Shown here piece by piece: positions 1-7,345 of a DNA stretch of 26,917 nt. The notes beneath the pieces were generated by a model, which was not told the origin of the DNA, did not search any database, and worked only from the letters and a program-made list of their open reading frames with translations. The position numbers and the translations under genes are program-made. Each line of letters begins with the position of its first letter. The stretch's first letter is position 1. The DNA is from Deltaproteobacteria bacterium (GTDB taxonomy: Bacteria > Desulfobacterota > Desulfobacteria > Desulfobacterales > B30-G6). The DNA lies in assembly GCA_003647375.1 (NCBI GenBank), contig QMMS01000022.1, positions 1 to 26,917 of the forward strand, given 5' to 3'.

Positions 1-112
1 ACCGTTTAGGATTTCGAATTTCGTGCTTCGGATTTAAGTAACTACCGCCATCGGCATAGCCAAATATCTCTGACCTGGCCCATAGGACCAGGTTTTAAAT
101 GACAGAATAAAA
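1..112. repeat. Dispersed repeat family A, copy 1 (cut by window edge)
   Basis: This is the right-hand part of a repeat that recurs at 3660-3805, 12599-12823 and 20098-20258. Shared landmarks in order are GTTTAGGATTTCGAATTTCG, GTGCTTCGGATTT, CATCGGCATAGCCAAATATC and a small hairpin ending in GGACCAGGTTTTAAA. It ends about 5 bp before the stop codon of gspH, so it separates gspF-G-H from whatever lies to the left. The hairpin (CCTGG/CCAGG) is followed by TTTT only on the plus strand, so it is not an obvious terminator for gspH. Confidence 0.85.
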
Positions 113-116
113 TTGC

Positions 117-671
117 TCATTCCAGGTCGACATAATCCTCAATGATTTTCATGCGTGTCAGAAAAGGGGTTATATGGTACGACAACTCCCTATCGTCTTC
201 ATTCACCACGTGAATCATGGCATTATCTGAATATCCCTTGGCATAAAATTGAATCTGAGCCACGCCATTCGTCATTTTTCTATTGCCGGCAAACTCGACA
301 TCGAGAATACGGATTCCGTCTGAAAGGGTCAAACCGTCTGTCTCGGATTTTTCAATCATTTCTTCTGCCATCAAGGCATAGGTTACCCAAAATTTCCCAT
401 TTTCCATGTCCACGTGAAGCGTATGATCCAATTGATCCCGAATGGAGGCTTCCTTCAGATATCGAACGCTGGTTAAAAGCCATCGCGATGTCTTTTTGGT
501 CTGGTCGACAAAAATATCGTTCTTGATTCTGGGCAAGGTTACAAAAAACATAATACTGATCAATGCTATAACCACCGTGAGCTCTATAAGCGTGAACCCC
601 ATATGACACAGTGTGCCGGTAGCATTTGTACCAACCTGATTTTGTCTGATTTTCTTTTTCAATCGTGACAT
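117..671 (-). CDS. gspH: Type II secretion pseudopilin, GspH-like
   Basis: This is a minor pseudopilin of a type II secretion system, an inner-membrane protein processed by prepilin peptidase and assembled near the tip of the pseudopilus. The N-terminus has a basic leader of about 25 residues (KKKIRQ...) and then the class III signal G^FTLIEL, with Glu at +5 followed by a hydrophobic helix. The leader is long for the family. The remaining ~130 residues are the variable globular domain, and assignment to GspH rests mainly on position after gspF and gspG and on size (~185 aa). The frame opens with GTG at 674 followed at once by ATG at 671; I chose the ATG. No strong Shine-Dalgarno is visible, so expression may depend on the upstream genes. 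A repeat begins right after the stop. Confidence 0.75.
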   Translation of the reverse strand: MSRLKKKIRQNQVGTNATGTLCHMGFTLIELTVVIALISIMFFVTLPRIKNDIFVDQTKKTSRWLLTSVRYLKEASIRDQLDHTLHVDMENGKFWVTYALMAEEMIEKSETDGLTLSDGIRILDVEFAGNRKMTNGVAQIQFYAKGYSDNAMIHVVNEDDRELSYHITPFLTRMKIIEDYVDLE

Positions 672-729
672 CACCGGCCCACACGGAACCCCAATTGAGG
701 TTCTACCTGAATATGAATATCAGAATCTG

Positions 730-1185
730 CTAATCTATTTCCCAGCTGTTGATATCCTTGTCCTTTCCTTCGCCCCCCGGAACGCCATCTGATCCATACG
801 AAATAATATCGTATTCCCCGTTAATGCCGGGGCTCAGGTAGATGAACTCATTTTTCCAGGGATCTTTCGGTATTTTACCTTTTTCGATGTAACCGCCTTC
901 ACGAAAGCTGTTTGACACGTTGCCGGTATCCGGGGCTGTTAGCAGTGCATCCAGTCCCTGCTCCGTTGTAGGATAGGCACCGTTGTCCAGTTTATATAAT
1001 CGAAGACTCGTTTCCAGGCTCGCGATGGTCAATTTAGCCTTGAGCTGTTTGGCTTCCTCCGGTCGCCCCATAATCCTGGGCACGATCAGGCCTGCCAGTA
1101 TTCCGAGAATAACAATGACAACCATCAACTCAATCAGGGTAAAACCGCAGCTATTTTTAACAACTTTCTTTGTCGATAAACACAT
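730..1185 (-). CDS. gspG: Type II secretion major pseudopilin GspG
   Basis: This is the major pseudopilin, which polymerises into the periplasmic pseudopilus that drives secretion through the outer-membrane secretin. The sequence shows a short basic leader, the cleavage motif CG^[17 protein letters not shown], and the family hallmarks [11 protein letters not shown], the KDPW motif and a C-terminal region rich in Gly and Asp ([16 protein letters not shown]) that matches the calcium-binding end of GspG. The open frame extends further upstream, but the ATG at 1185 has AAGGAGG 4 bases before it and gives a 151-residue protein with a normal 14-residue leader. It lies 48 bp downstream of gspF in the same direction, so co-transcription is likely. 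Confidence 0.93.
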   Translation of the reverse strand: MCLSTKKVVKNSCGFTLIELMVVIVILGILAGLIVPRIMGRPEEAKQLKAKLTIASLETSLRLYKLDNGAYPTTEQGLDALLTAPDTGNVSNSFREGGYIEKGKIPKDPWKNEFIYLSPGINGEYDIISYGSDGVPGGEGKDKDINSWEID

Positions 1186-1233
1186 GATTCCTCCTTGGTA
1201 TTGCAAGTGAGAACTATCCATGGATCGCGCAGT

Positions 1234-2460
1234 TCACATGATCAACTGATTCATTTCAAAAATTGGCAGGCAGATGGACAGAACGACGAATCCGAGCACA
1301 ACACCCATGACGAGAATCATCACCGGTTCCAGGAGTGAAGTGACACTCATTACTCTCGATTCAACCTCGTTTTCATACATCGTCGCTATTTTCAACAGCA
1401 GATTCTCCAGCTCCCCACTCTGCTCGCCCACCTGAATCATCTGCAGGGACAACTGGGGGAAGGCCGCTGATGCTTCTAAAGATGTTCCAAGGCCCTGCCC
1501 CTTGCTGACTTCATCAGCTGCGTGTTCAATGGCCATGGCAATCTGCGTGTTTCCGGCAATATTCCTAACGATTTCAAGAGAAGTCAACAGGGTAACACCG
1601 TTTTCCAGAAGTGATCCCAACGTCCTTGTAAACCGTGCCACCGCCAGTTTTTGGAATATCGGTCCAAAAAGGGGCAGCTTTAATTTCGCTTTATCGACCA
1701 TATGACGCCCGGTGGTTGTTTTTGTGAAACTTCGGAAACAGAACCAGATTAAAATCAGAACCACGAGCACCCCCCACCAGAAATTTTTGAAAAAATTGCT
1801 GACATCGATCAAAATAATGGTGGGTAGCGGCAGAACCTGCTCCATGTCTGTGAATATAGAAGTGATGTTCGGAACGATGAACGTAATGAGCAGAAAGAGC
1901 ACCAGGATACCGACACCTGCCATCAGGATGGGGTATGCCAAGGCCGACTGAATTCGCGTTTTAAGTGCCTGCTGTTTCTCGGTGATATCAGCCAGTTGTT
2001 CCAGGACAATCTCAAGAGTACCGGAGGATTCCCCTGCCCGGACCATATTTGTGTAAAGGGAAGTAAACACACCCGGATAATTGGCTAATGCCCCGGCAAA
2101 GCTGTTTCCTTCGACGATGGCTTCCTTGATCTGTGCCAGAATCGGTTTGAAGGCTTTTGACGCTGTCTGGGGAATCAAGGCACCAATGGCTGATACGAGG
2201 GGGAATCCGGCGCTAATCAATGTCGCGAGTTGACGCGTCATGGCGGCAATGTCGGTCTGCTTGACACGATAAAAAACAGAGGCCACAGACGGGGTTGCTT
2301 TTGTTTTTTGTTTGGAAAGGTCAGCCACCTCATTGATTGAAACGGGGAATTTCTGCATAGCGCGCAGTTTTTGGCGGGCCACAGGTGCACTTTCCGCATC
2401 GACAATGCCCGTGGCGCTCTTTCCATTGACGTCCAGTGCTGTATACTCATATACCGGCAT
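1234..2460 (-). CDS. gspF: Type II secretion inner-membrane platform protein GspF
   Basis: GspF is the polytopic inner-membrane platform protein that links the cytoplasmic ATPase GspE to pseudopilus assembly. The 408-residue length is typical. Two repeated T2SSF domains are visible, the first starting near TRQLATLISAGFPL and the second near ARFTRTLGSLLENGVTLL, each followed by a QLA/EQSGELE-type stretch. Hydrophobic segments lie near residues 170-192, 222-242 and 375-400. GGTGA precedes the ATG by about 8 bases. The gene is first in the visible gspF-G-H order and has its own promoter 27 bp upstream, so gspE and gspD are not immediately upstream as in many gsp operons. Confidence 0.93.
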   Translation of the reverse strand: MPVYEYTALDVNGKSATGIVDAESAPVARQKLRAMQKFPVSINEVADLSKQKTKATPSVASVFYRVKQTDIAAMTRQLATLISAGFPLVSAIGALIPQTASKAFKPILAQIKEAIVEGNSFAGALANYPGVFTSLYTNMVRAGESSGTLEIVLEQLADITEKQQALKTRIQSALAYPILMAGVGILVLFLLITFIVPNITSIFTDMEQVLPLPTIILIDVSNFFKNFWWGVLVVLILIWFCFRSFTKTTTGRHMVDKAKLKLPLFGPIFQKLAVARFTRTLGSLLENGVTLLTSLEIVRNIAGNTQIAMAIEHAADEVSKGQGLGTSLEASAAFPQLSLQMIQVGEQSGELENLLLKIATMYENEVESRVMSVTSLLEPVMILVMGVVLGFVVLSICLPIFEMNQLIM

Positions 2461-2493
2461 TTCAAGTCACCGCTTCATGATAAATAACTATTA

Positions 2494-2522
2494 AGTATAA
2501 TAGATAGCATATTTATTGTAAA
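2494..2522 (-). promoter_or_regulatory. Sigma70-like promoter for gspF-G-H
   Basis: Read on the minus strand, TTTACA (2522-2517), a 17-base spacer and TATACT (2499-2494) match the -35 and -10 consensus at 5 of 6 positions each. Transcription would start near 2487, about 27 nt before the gspF ATG. Confidence 0.65.
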
Positions 2523-2545
2523 TACCATTTCTGTAAATATTTTCC

Positions 2546-2574
2546 TTGCAATATGACGCTGCAGTCATTAATAT
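2546..2574 (+). promoter_or_regulatory. Possible promoter for the gene at 2608
   Basis: TTGCAA, a 17-base spacer and TAATAT match the consensus hexamers at 4 of 6 positions each. The predicted start near 2581 leaves a short leader carrying AAGGTG seven bases before the ATG. It lies back to back with the gspF promoter. Confidence 0.35.
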
Positions 2575-2607
2575 TCGGTAATAAAATTCAACCTAAGGTG
2601 ATAAAAA

Positions 2608-3027
2608 ATGGCCAAAGTTTTTCGGACCAGCAACCGTGAATCGAGCATTCTGTCTAAAATTGAATCCTCCAAAGAACACGCCCGTCGAATGGCATTGAAA
2701 GGCATCGTTGACTGCATCGACCCATTGAGCAATGCGATTGCCACAAAACTTATTGAAACCAACCTCGTTGAAACCACCAGTAAAAACTCACTGGAAGAAC
2801 AGATCAACAATTGTCTCGACAAACTGCACCGCGCTGATGATTTCGACATCGACTATCAGGTGGCACCGCTGAGGGAGCTCATCCATCAGCCCCATGTGGT
2901 GAGCATTTATGTGACGTCCTTTGTCATCGAAAGCGTAATCAACCACAAAGACACGGTCGACATATTCGGCTCCGACGAGGAAATCTATCTGTGCATCCAT
3001 CAGCAGGTTAAAAAATATTTGCCATAA
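2608..3027 (+). CDS. Small cytoplasmic protein of unknown function
   Basis: I do not recognise a family. The 139-residue product has no signal peptide and no membrane segment. It looks mostly helical: a basic N-terminal part (VFRTSNRESSILSKIESSKE), a central acidic helix around EEQINNCLDKLHRADDF, and a C-terminal part ending in HQQVKKYLP. Support for translation comes from the AAGGTG at proper distance before the ATG, a candidate promoter upstream, and normal codon use for the window. It is divergent from gspF and 30 bp upstream of the damaged metallo-beta-lactamase gene, so it may once have been first in a two-gene unit. Nothing in the sequence identifies its role. Confidence 0.65.
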   Translation: MAKVFRTSNRESSILSKIESSKEHARRMALKGIVDCIDPLSNAIATKLIETNLVETTSKNSLEEQINNCLDKLHRADDFDIDYQVAPLRELIHQPHVVSIYVTSFVIESVINHKDTVDIFGSDEEIYLCIHQQVKKYLP

Positions 3028-3057
3028 ATTTTCATGCTCAATCGCGCACAACGACAT

Positions 3058-3800
3058 ATGTCTACAAAACCACGTATGGTTACAGAGGATATAACTGATT
3101 TATTTGTTTGGCCCTGTTCATCCGTTTCCTGTTCGAAAACAGGGCGATTATGTTTGATCTCGGCGATATCCACGCCCTTTCCACCAGGGATATTCTCAAG
3201 TTGACGGATGTTTTTGTCACGCATACGCACATGGATCATTTTGCAGGGTTCGACAGACTGCTCCGAATTTTTCTGGGTAGAGAGAAACAGCTGCACCTGT
3301 TTGGTCCCCAAGGATTTATCCGGAATGTTGAAGGAAAACTCGGCGGGTATCAGTGGAACCTGGCGAAAAATTTTACCAACAGGTTCAACATCAAAAAAGA
3401 TGCACTGGAAGCATTGGGCCTGATACCCGGACCATGGATTCAGGCTTTCAAGCAAGCCTTATACGAAAAGCAACCGCCTGATACCCCCATCAAAATCCGC
3501 AACACCGAGACTACCCGGCGATATTCTCTGGGTATGCTGAGCGACAGGATCGCCACCATTACCTCCGGACAGAAGATTAGCTACGTGACGGATATTCTCT
3601 ACTCACCCGATAACCTGGACAAAATCGTCGCTTTTGCAAATGGTTCGGACCAGTTTTACTTTGATCATTCGAATTTGGATCATTCGGTATTGCCCTTCGA
3701 CGTTGCTCAGGGCGGTGAGCCTGTCGAACCGTTTAGAATTTCGAATTTCGTGCTTCGGATTTGTGCAACTACTGCTATCGGCATAGCCAATTATCTCTGA
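3058..3800 (+). pseudogene. Metallo-beta-lactamase/RNase Z-like gene, broken at both ends
   Basis: The recognisable core encodes an MBL-fold hydrolase: FLFENRA, MFDLGDI, the zinc motif THTHMDHFAGFDRLLR and YVTDILYSPDN. It resembles ribonuclease Z-like proteins of Desulfobacterota. The intact core frame starts only at a TTG (3108). The expected N-terminal segment appears to lie in another frame from the ATG at 3058 (MSTKPRMVTEDITD), which implies a frameshift between about 3098 and 3110. The core diverges from family pattern after NGSDQFYF at about 3659, where repeat A copy 2 begins. The last ~47 codons and the stop are repeat sequence, so the C-terminal histidine region is missing. I infer an inactive remnant. 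A sequencing error could explain the 5' shift but not the 3' replacement. Confidence 0.7.
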
Positions 3801-3805
3801 CTCTC
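3660..3805. repeat. Dispersed repeat family A, copy 2, read as coding 3' end
   Basis: This copy starts with TTTGATCATTCG and ATTTGGATCATTCGGTATTG, carries the 39-bp palindromic module at 3693-3731, and then the common part with TTCGAATTTCGTGCTTCGG and ATCGGCATAGCC. It is the most diverged of the four copies after 3760. It lacks the GGACCAGG hairpin at its right end, and the similarity fades near 3805. It supplies the C-terminal codons and the stop of the truncated metallo-beta-lactamase frame. Confidence 0.85.
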
Positions 3806-3834
3806 GCCTATCTGGGTTTGTATAAAATCGAGCC

Positions 3835-4527
3835 CTATTTCATAACCGGATACCGGCTTTTTGCCCATTGATAGATGCCATAACGCATATTGGTAATCCG
3901 TTTAAAGCCATTGTCCACAAGAATTTTCGATGCAACCGTGCTACGGTTACCCGTGGCGCAGTAAATCAGAATATCGTGATGCCTATATTCCGACAGCTCA
4001 CCCACGCGTTTTTGCAATTCCTGAACAGGTATCAGCAGCGCATTTTCTATGTGGCTGTTGCTATATTCCCTTTGCGTGCGGACATCCAGCAAAAGGGGGT
4101 TCAGGTTTTGCATGAGTTCAGCGGCTTCCCTGGCATCGACCTCTCTGTAATACGGTTGTTTGTATTCGATGACCTGGATATTGCCGGCGATACCGCCCAG
4201 TGAAAAACGAAAACGACCCATGGTTTTCATCTTGAAATAAGGCGCATCATCCAGACCCACGGGCAATTCCTGATTGACGGATAAATCGGGTATCTGCAGG
4301 ATTGGATCCCCAACGTCAGCATTGAAATCGAATTTGATGTAATCCCCGCGGTAAACAACCAGGTTGACGTCGTCAACGGTAGGTTCAATCGACAGGATCC
4401 GATAACCTTGTACAAGGTTCCCGGAGGCAGGCTCATTTCCGATACCTGTATCGGATATGGCCCCTGAAAGGCCAGTTAAGATAAAGATACCAATTAAAGC
4501 GATCATCACTAAGATATTTTTTTTCAT
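3835..4527 (-). CDS. Exported rhodanese with N-terminal cupredoxin-like domain
   Basis: The protein probably sits in the periplasm. From the chosen ATG at 4527 it has 230 residues: a signal peptide (MKKNILVMIALIGIF...), an all-beta-looking domain at about residues 30-125 (YRGDYIKFDFNAD ... GRFRFSLGGIAGNIQVIEY) that resembles cupredoxins but shows no Cys/His/Met copper ligand set, and a rhodanese domain with LLLDVRTQREYSNSHI and the active loop CATGNRS (Cys190). That loop suits sulfur transfer. The open frame begins at 4560, but GGAG lies 9 bases before the 4527 ATG and the signal peptide starts there. The donor, acceptor and partner are not identifiable. The gene stands alone, 30 bp from the broken MBL gene. 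Confidence 0.82.
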   Translation of the reverse strand: MKKNILVMIALIGIFILTGLSGAISDTGIGNEPASGNLVQGYRILSIEPTVDDVNLVVYRGDYIKFDFNADVGDPILQIPDLSVNQELPVGLDDAPYFKMKTMGRFRFSLGGIAGNIQVIEYKQPYYREVDAREAAELMQNLNPLLLDVRTQREYSNSHIENALLIPVQELQKRVGELSEYRHHDILIYCATGNRSTVASKILVDNGFKRITNMRYGIYQWAKSRYPVMK

Positions 4528-4702
4528 CGTATCGTTCTCCATTGATATTTTATATAACATTGTGACACCAATATAATCACGAAATCAGGATATAAAACCC
4601 TGAAGAAGCAAACGGCGTGGTGTTCTTGATATTTGGGAAACGATAAATGGAAAAATTGCAGCAGGCCGCACTTACAGAGGTGAATGAAATTTGAAATATA
4701 CG

Positions 4703-4842
4703 AAGCCCTCTCAAAAATAGGATTTTGGTTCAAGATCAAGGCGGGTTTGAGTTTAAACCCGGAGGAATACTGGAGTATTTCGAGGAGTTGAAACGAAAAT
4801 CCAACGCAGAGATTGGATCAAAAGACATTTTTGAGAGGGCTT
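4703..4842. mobile_element. Hairpin-ended element F1 (terminal inverted repeats, no ORF)
   Basis: A 140-bp element is bounded by a perfect 16-bp inverted repeat, AAGCCCTCTCAAAAAT at 4703-4718 and its complement at 4827-4842. Inside are a hairpin GGGTTT/AAACCC, a second hairpin AATAC/GTATT, and the motif CAACGCAGAGATTGG. The order TCAAG, GAGG-hairpin, CAACGCAGA, ATTGG matches element F2 at 25049-25174 although the terminal repeats differ completely. It ends 6 bp from the stop codon of the UDP-glucuronate epimerase gene. Too short to encode a transposase; it could be a MITE or a structured RNA/DNA element. Confidence 0.7.
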
Positions 4843-4847
4843 ATGGT

Positions 4848-5870
4848 TTAGGTCCCGTAGTAATCCCGGTACCACGCAACAAACCGCTGGATACCGACAT
4901 CGATGGGTGTCGCGGGCTTGAATCCCACATCCTTGATGAGGTCATCCACATCCGCATAGGTCGCCACAACGTCACCCGGTTGCAAATCCATGTAGGTTTT
5001 CTTGGCTTCTTTTCCCAGGGCTTTTTCGATTTCGGCAATGAATTGTGTCAACTCAACGGGCTGGTTGTTCCCGATATTGTAAATTTTGTAGGGTGCATAG
5101 GACGTTCCGGGGTCCGGCTTGTCCCCTCGCCATTCTGGATTTGGAACCGGTAGATGCCCCATGACCCGCACGACCCCTTCGACAATATCGTCGATATAGG
5201 TGAAATCCCGCTGCATTTTTCCGTGGTTGAACACCTTGATGGGTTTGTCTTCCAGAATGGCCCGGGTGAACAGAAACAGGGCCATGTCCGGTCTGCCCCA
5301 GGGGCCGTATACCGTAAAAAAACGTAAACCGGTGCAGGCCAGACCAAACAGATGGCTGTATGCGTGCGCCATAAGTTCGTTGGATTTTTTGGAAGCCGCG
5401 TAAAGGGAAACCGGGTGATCGATGTTGTGGTGAATCGAAAAAGGCATTCTGGTGTTGGCACCATATACCGAACTGGATGATGCATAGACCAGATGCTGAA
5501 CCGATGTATGCCGGCAATTTTCCAGAATATTGGTAAATCCGACAATGTTGGCATCCACATACGCCTGGGGATTTTCCAGTGAATACCGCACGCCTGCCTG
5601 GGCCGCCAGGTTCACCACGACATCGAAAGAAGTCGTTTGAAAAACGTCCTGCATGGCATCCCTATCCGCCAGATCTACCTTGGCAAAAGTAAAGTTGTCC
5701 CGGGTTTCCAGTTGTTTAAGCCGGTCTTTCTTTAAGTTGACATCGTAGTAAGCGTTGAGGTTGTCGATTCCCGTCACATGACAACCGTCCTTGAGCAAGC
5801 GCTTTGCCAAAGTATATCCGATAAAACCGGCCGCACCGGTAACCAGCACGCGTTCATATTGATACGTCAT
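4848..5870 (-). CDS. UDP-glucuronate 4-epimerase
   Basis: The enzyme interconverts UDP-glucuronate and UDP-galacturonate with bound NAD, supplying galacturonate for surface polysaccharide. The 340-residue protein is a full-length short-chain dehydrogenase/epimerase: Rossmann motif GAAGFIG (residues 12-18), [13 protein letters not shown], the catalytic SSSSVYG segment (about 131-137), and Tyr157 with Lys161 in LYAASKK. The stretches [17 protein letters not shown] and [12 protein letters not shown] are characteristic of the CapI/LpsL-type glucuronate epimerases rather than GalE. AGGAGG lies 6 bases before the ATG. It has no operon partner in the window. Element F1 begins 6 bp after its stop codon. 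Other UDP-sugar 4-epimerase activity is the main alternative. Confidence 0.9.
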   Translation of the reverse strand: MTYQYERVLVTGAAGFIGYTLAKRLLKDGCHVTGIDNLNAYYDVNLKKDRLKQLETRDNFTFAKVDLADRDAMQDVFQTTSFDVVVNLAAQAGVRYSLENPQAYVDANIVGFTNILENCRHTSVQHLVYASSSSVYGANTRMPFSIHHNIDHPVSLYAASKKSNELMAHAYSHLFGLACTGLRFFTVYGPWGRPDMALFLFTRAILEDKPIKVFNHGKMQRDFTYIDDIVEGVVRVMGHLPVPNPEWRGDKPDPGTSYAPYKIYNIGNNQPVELTQFIAEIEKALGKEAKKTYMDLQPGDVVATYADVDDLIKDVGFKPATPIDVGIQRFVAWYRDYYGT

Positions 5871-6054
5871 TTATTCCTCCTGAAACAATTTTATAACTTG
5901 ATCGGAACACACTAGCGTGGCATACATAGCATATTGTTCCTGCGTTATAAATCATTTTAATTCTGATCTAAATCCTCCACCTTTGGTGGAGGACCCGAAA
6001 AGGTTCTACCAATCCGGTGAAGATTATTACTTCAGTAGTTAAATACTCTACGAT

Positions 6055-6200
6055 TGTCATTCCCGCGGAGGCGGGAATCCAGAAAGGCACTGGATACCGG
6101 ATCAAGTCCGGCATGACGGAGTTGGTTATTTCGCCAGTTTAATAAAAAAGCGAATGCCCAATGTCGAACAAGAAAAATTGAATAATGAAGTGCGGGTGGA
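6055..6200. repeat. Repeat family C, copy 1
   Basis: This fills most of the 380-bp gap before the MoaD gene. It opens with the palindrome CATTCCCGCGGAGGCGGGAA, continues through TCAAGTCCGGCATGACGG and ends with AAAAAAGCGAATGCCCAATG TCGAACAAG. A reverse-complement copy with extra inserted hairpins lies at 13206-13432, and the CCCGCGAAGGCGGG core recurs in the hairpin at 10751-10822. No coding potential is visible. Confidence 0.75.
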
Positions 6201-6249
6201 GATTCAGTCTATAATCCTTAAACCCGTTCAGAAATAGGGGAGTTTTTCC

Positions 6250-6483
6250 ATGACAATCTCCATTGATTTAAAACTCTTTGCAACACTGCAGGAATTTACA
6301 CCGCAGTCATCAGATGCCCACATCATCGCAGCGGGGACAAGCGTAGGCACCCTTGTCCAGCAACTTGGAATTCCAGAAAAAAAAGCAAAGCTCATCTTTA
6401 TCAATAATCTTAAGGCAACCCTGGATTCAGTGTTGAAAGATGGCGACCGTCTGGGGATCTTTCCGCCGGTGGGGGGTGGATAA
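6250..6483 (+). CDS. MoaD/ThiS-like sulfur-carrier protein
   Basis: This small beta-grasp protein carries sulfur as a C-terminal thiocarboxylate. The 77-residue length, the pattern SVGTLVQQLGIPEKKAKLIFINN and the end DGDRLGIFPPVGGG match the MoaD/ThiS family, with the terminal Gly-Gly needed for adenylation. GGGGAG lies 8 bases before the ATG. The stop codon is next to or overlaps the start of the ThiF-like gene, so the two are almost certainly co-translated, and that protein is the likely activating enzyme. The pair most plausibly serves molybdopterin or tungstopterin synthesis, as MoaD/MoeB pairs do. A thiamine or other sulfur-transfer role cannot be excluded. TATAAT at 6210-6215 could be its -10, but no convincing -35 is present. 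Confidence 0.87.
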   Translation: MTISIDLKLFATLQEFTPQSSDAHIIAAGTSVGTLVQQLGIPEKKAKLIFINNLKATLDSVLKDGDRLGIFPPVGGG

Positions 6484-6484
6484 T

Positions 6485-7345
6485 TTGAAACAGCATCTCC
6501 CGGAAATACTATTGGAGGCATCGCGTCTTCTGACCCTGCCGGACGGATCCAACCGCAACATCATCTCTCTTTTGGATACCGCCGATATTTCCCAGCGCTC
6601 GGGAAGGACCCGAAAAGAAATCGATATTCTGGCACTGGAACAAAGCATCGTTCCGGAACGCTATATTCGCAACATGGATGCCCTTTCCATGAAAGACCAG
6701 ATCACGCTTCTTCAGTCCCGGGTCTGCATTGTCGGTTTGGGTGGTCTGGGAGGCTCCGTGGTCGAAACACTGGCCAGAATCGGAATCGGTGCCATGACGG
6801 TGATCGATGGCGATATATTCGATGAAAGCAATCTTAACCGTCAGGTACTCAGTTCCGAGCACAATCTCTCACAAACCAAAACAGCAGCTGCCCTGGAAAA
6901 AATTCTCACGGTCAATTCCTCGATCCTGATCCAGGATTATAGCGAAAAAATGGATGAAGAAAACGCTGTCCACTTGCTGGAACATGCCGATATCGCTGTG
7001 GATTGTCTGGACAATATTCAGGCCCGTTTTATCCTGGAAAAAGCCGCCAAAAAAGCCGGAATCCCCATGGTGTCTGCAGCGGTTGCCGGGTTTTCCGGTC
7101 AGATAACGGCCATTTTTCCCGAAGACAGGGGCCTCGAGCTGGTATACGGCCCCGAACAAAGTCTTTCCGCCACAAGAGGTGCTGAAACAACCCTGGGCAA
7201 CCTTGCCTTTACTGTTTCCCTGGTGGCATCTTTGGAATGCGCCGAAGTTGTCAAAATCTTGCTCAACAAGGATTCCGATCTGAGAAATCAGCTTCTGATC
7301 GTCGATCTCAAAGAACCAACTTTCGAAAGGATCCGGTTGCTTTAA
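6485..7345 (+). CDS. ThiF/MoeB/HesA-family adenylyltransferase
   Basis: The enzyme should adenylate the C-terminal glycine of the preceding sulfur carrier using ATP. It has an N-terminal extension of about 75 residues before the E1-like Rossmann domain. Numbering from the TTG start, GLGGLGG is at about 84-90, then DGDIFDESNLNRQ with the conserved Asp and Arg, the lysine in SQTKTAA, and VDCLDN near 173-177. It lacks the paired CxxC zinc motifs of MoeB. The frame is open from ATG 6440, which would overlap the MoaD gene by 44 bp; GTG 6476 and TTG 6485 are alternatives. I chose TTG 6485 because GGGGGGTGGA sits just upstream. The 5' end is therefore uncertain; the body of the gene is not. Confidence 0.87.
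   Translation: MKQHLPEILLEASRLLTLPDGSNRNIISLLDTADISQRSGRTRKEIDILALEQSIVPERYIRNMDALSMKDQITLLQSRVCIVGLGGLGGSVVETLARIGIGAMTVIDGDIFDESNLNRQVLSSEHNLSQTKTAAALEKILTVNSSILIQDYSEKMDEENAVHLLEHADIAVDCLDNIQARFILEKAAKKAGIPMVSAAVAGFSGQITAIFPEDRGLELVYGPEQSLSATRGAETTLGNLAFTVSLVASLECAEVVKILLNKDSDLRNQLLIVDLKEPTFERIRLL

Noticed and set aside
4725..5153. 142-codon plus-strand frame starting in element F1
   Set aside because: It begins in the repeat and is antisense to the conserved epimerase C-terminus.
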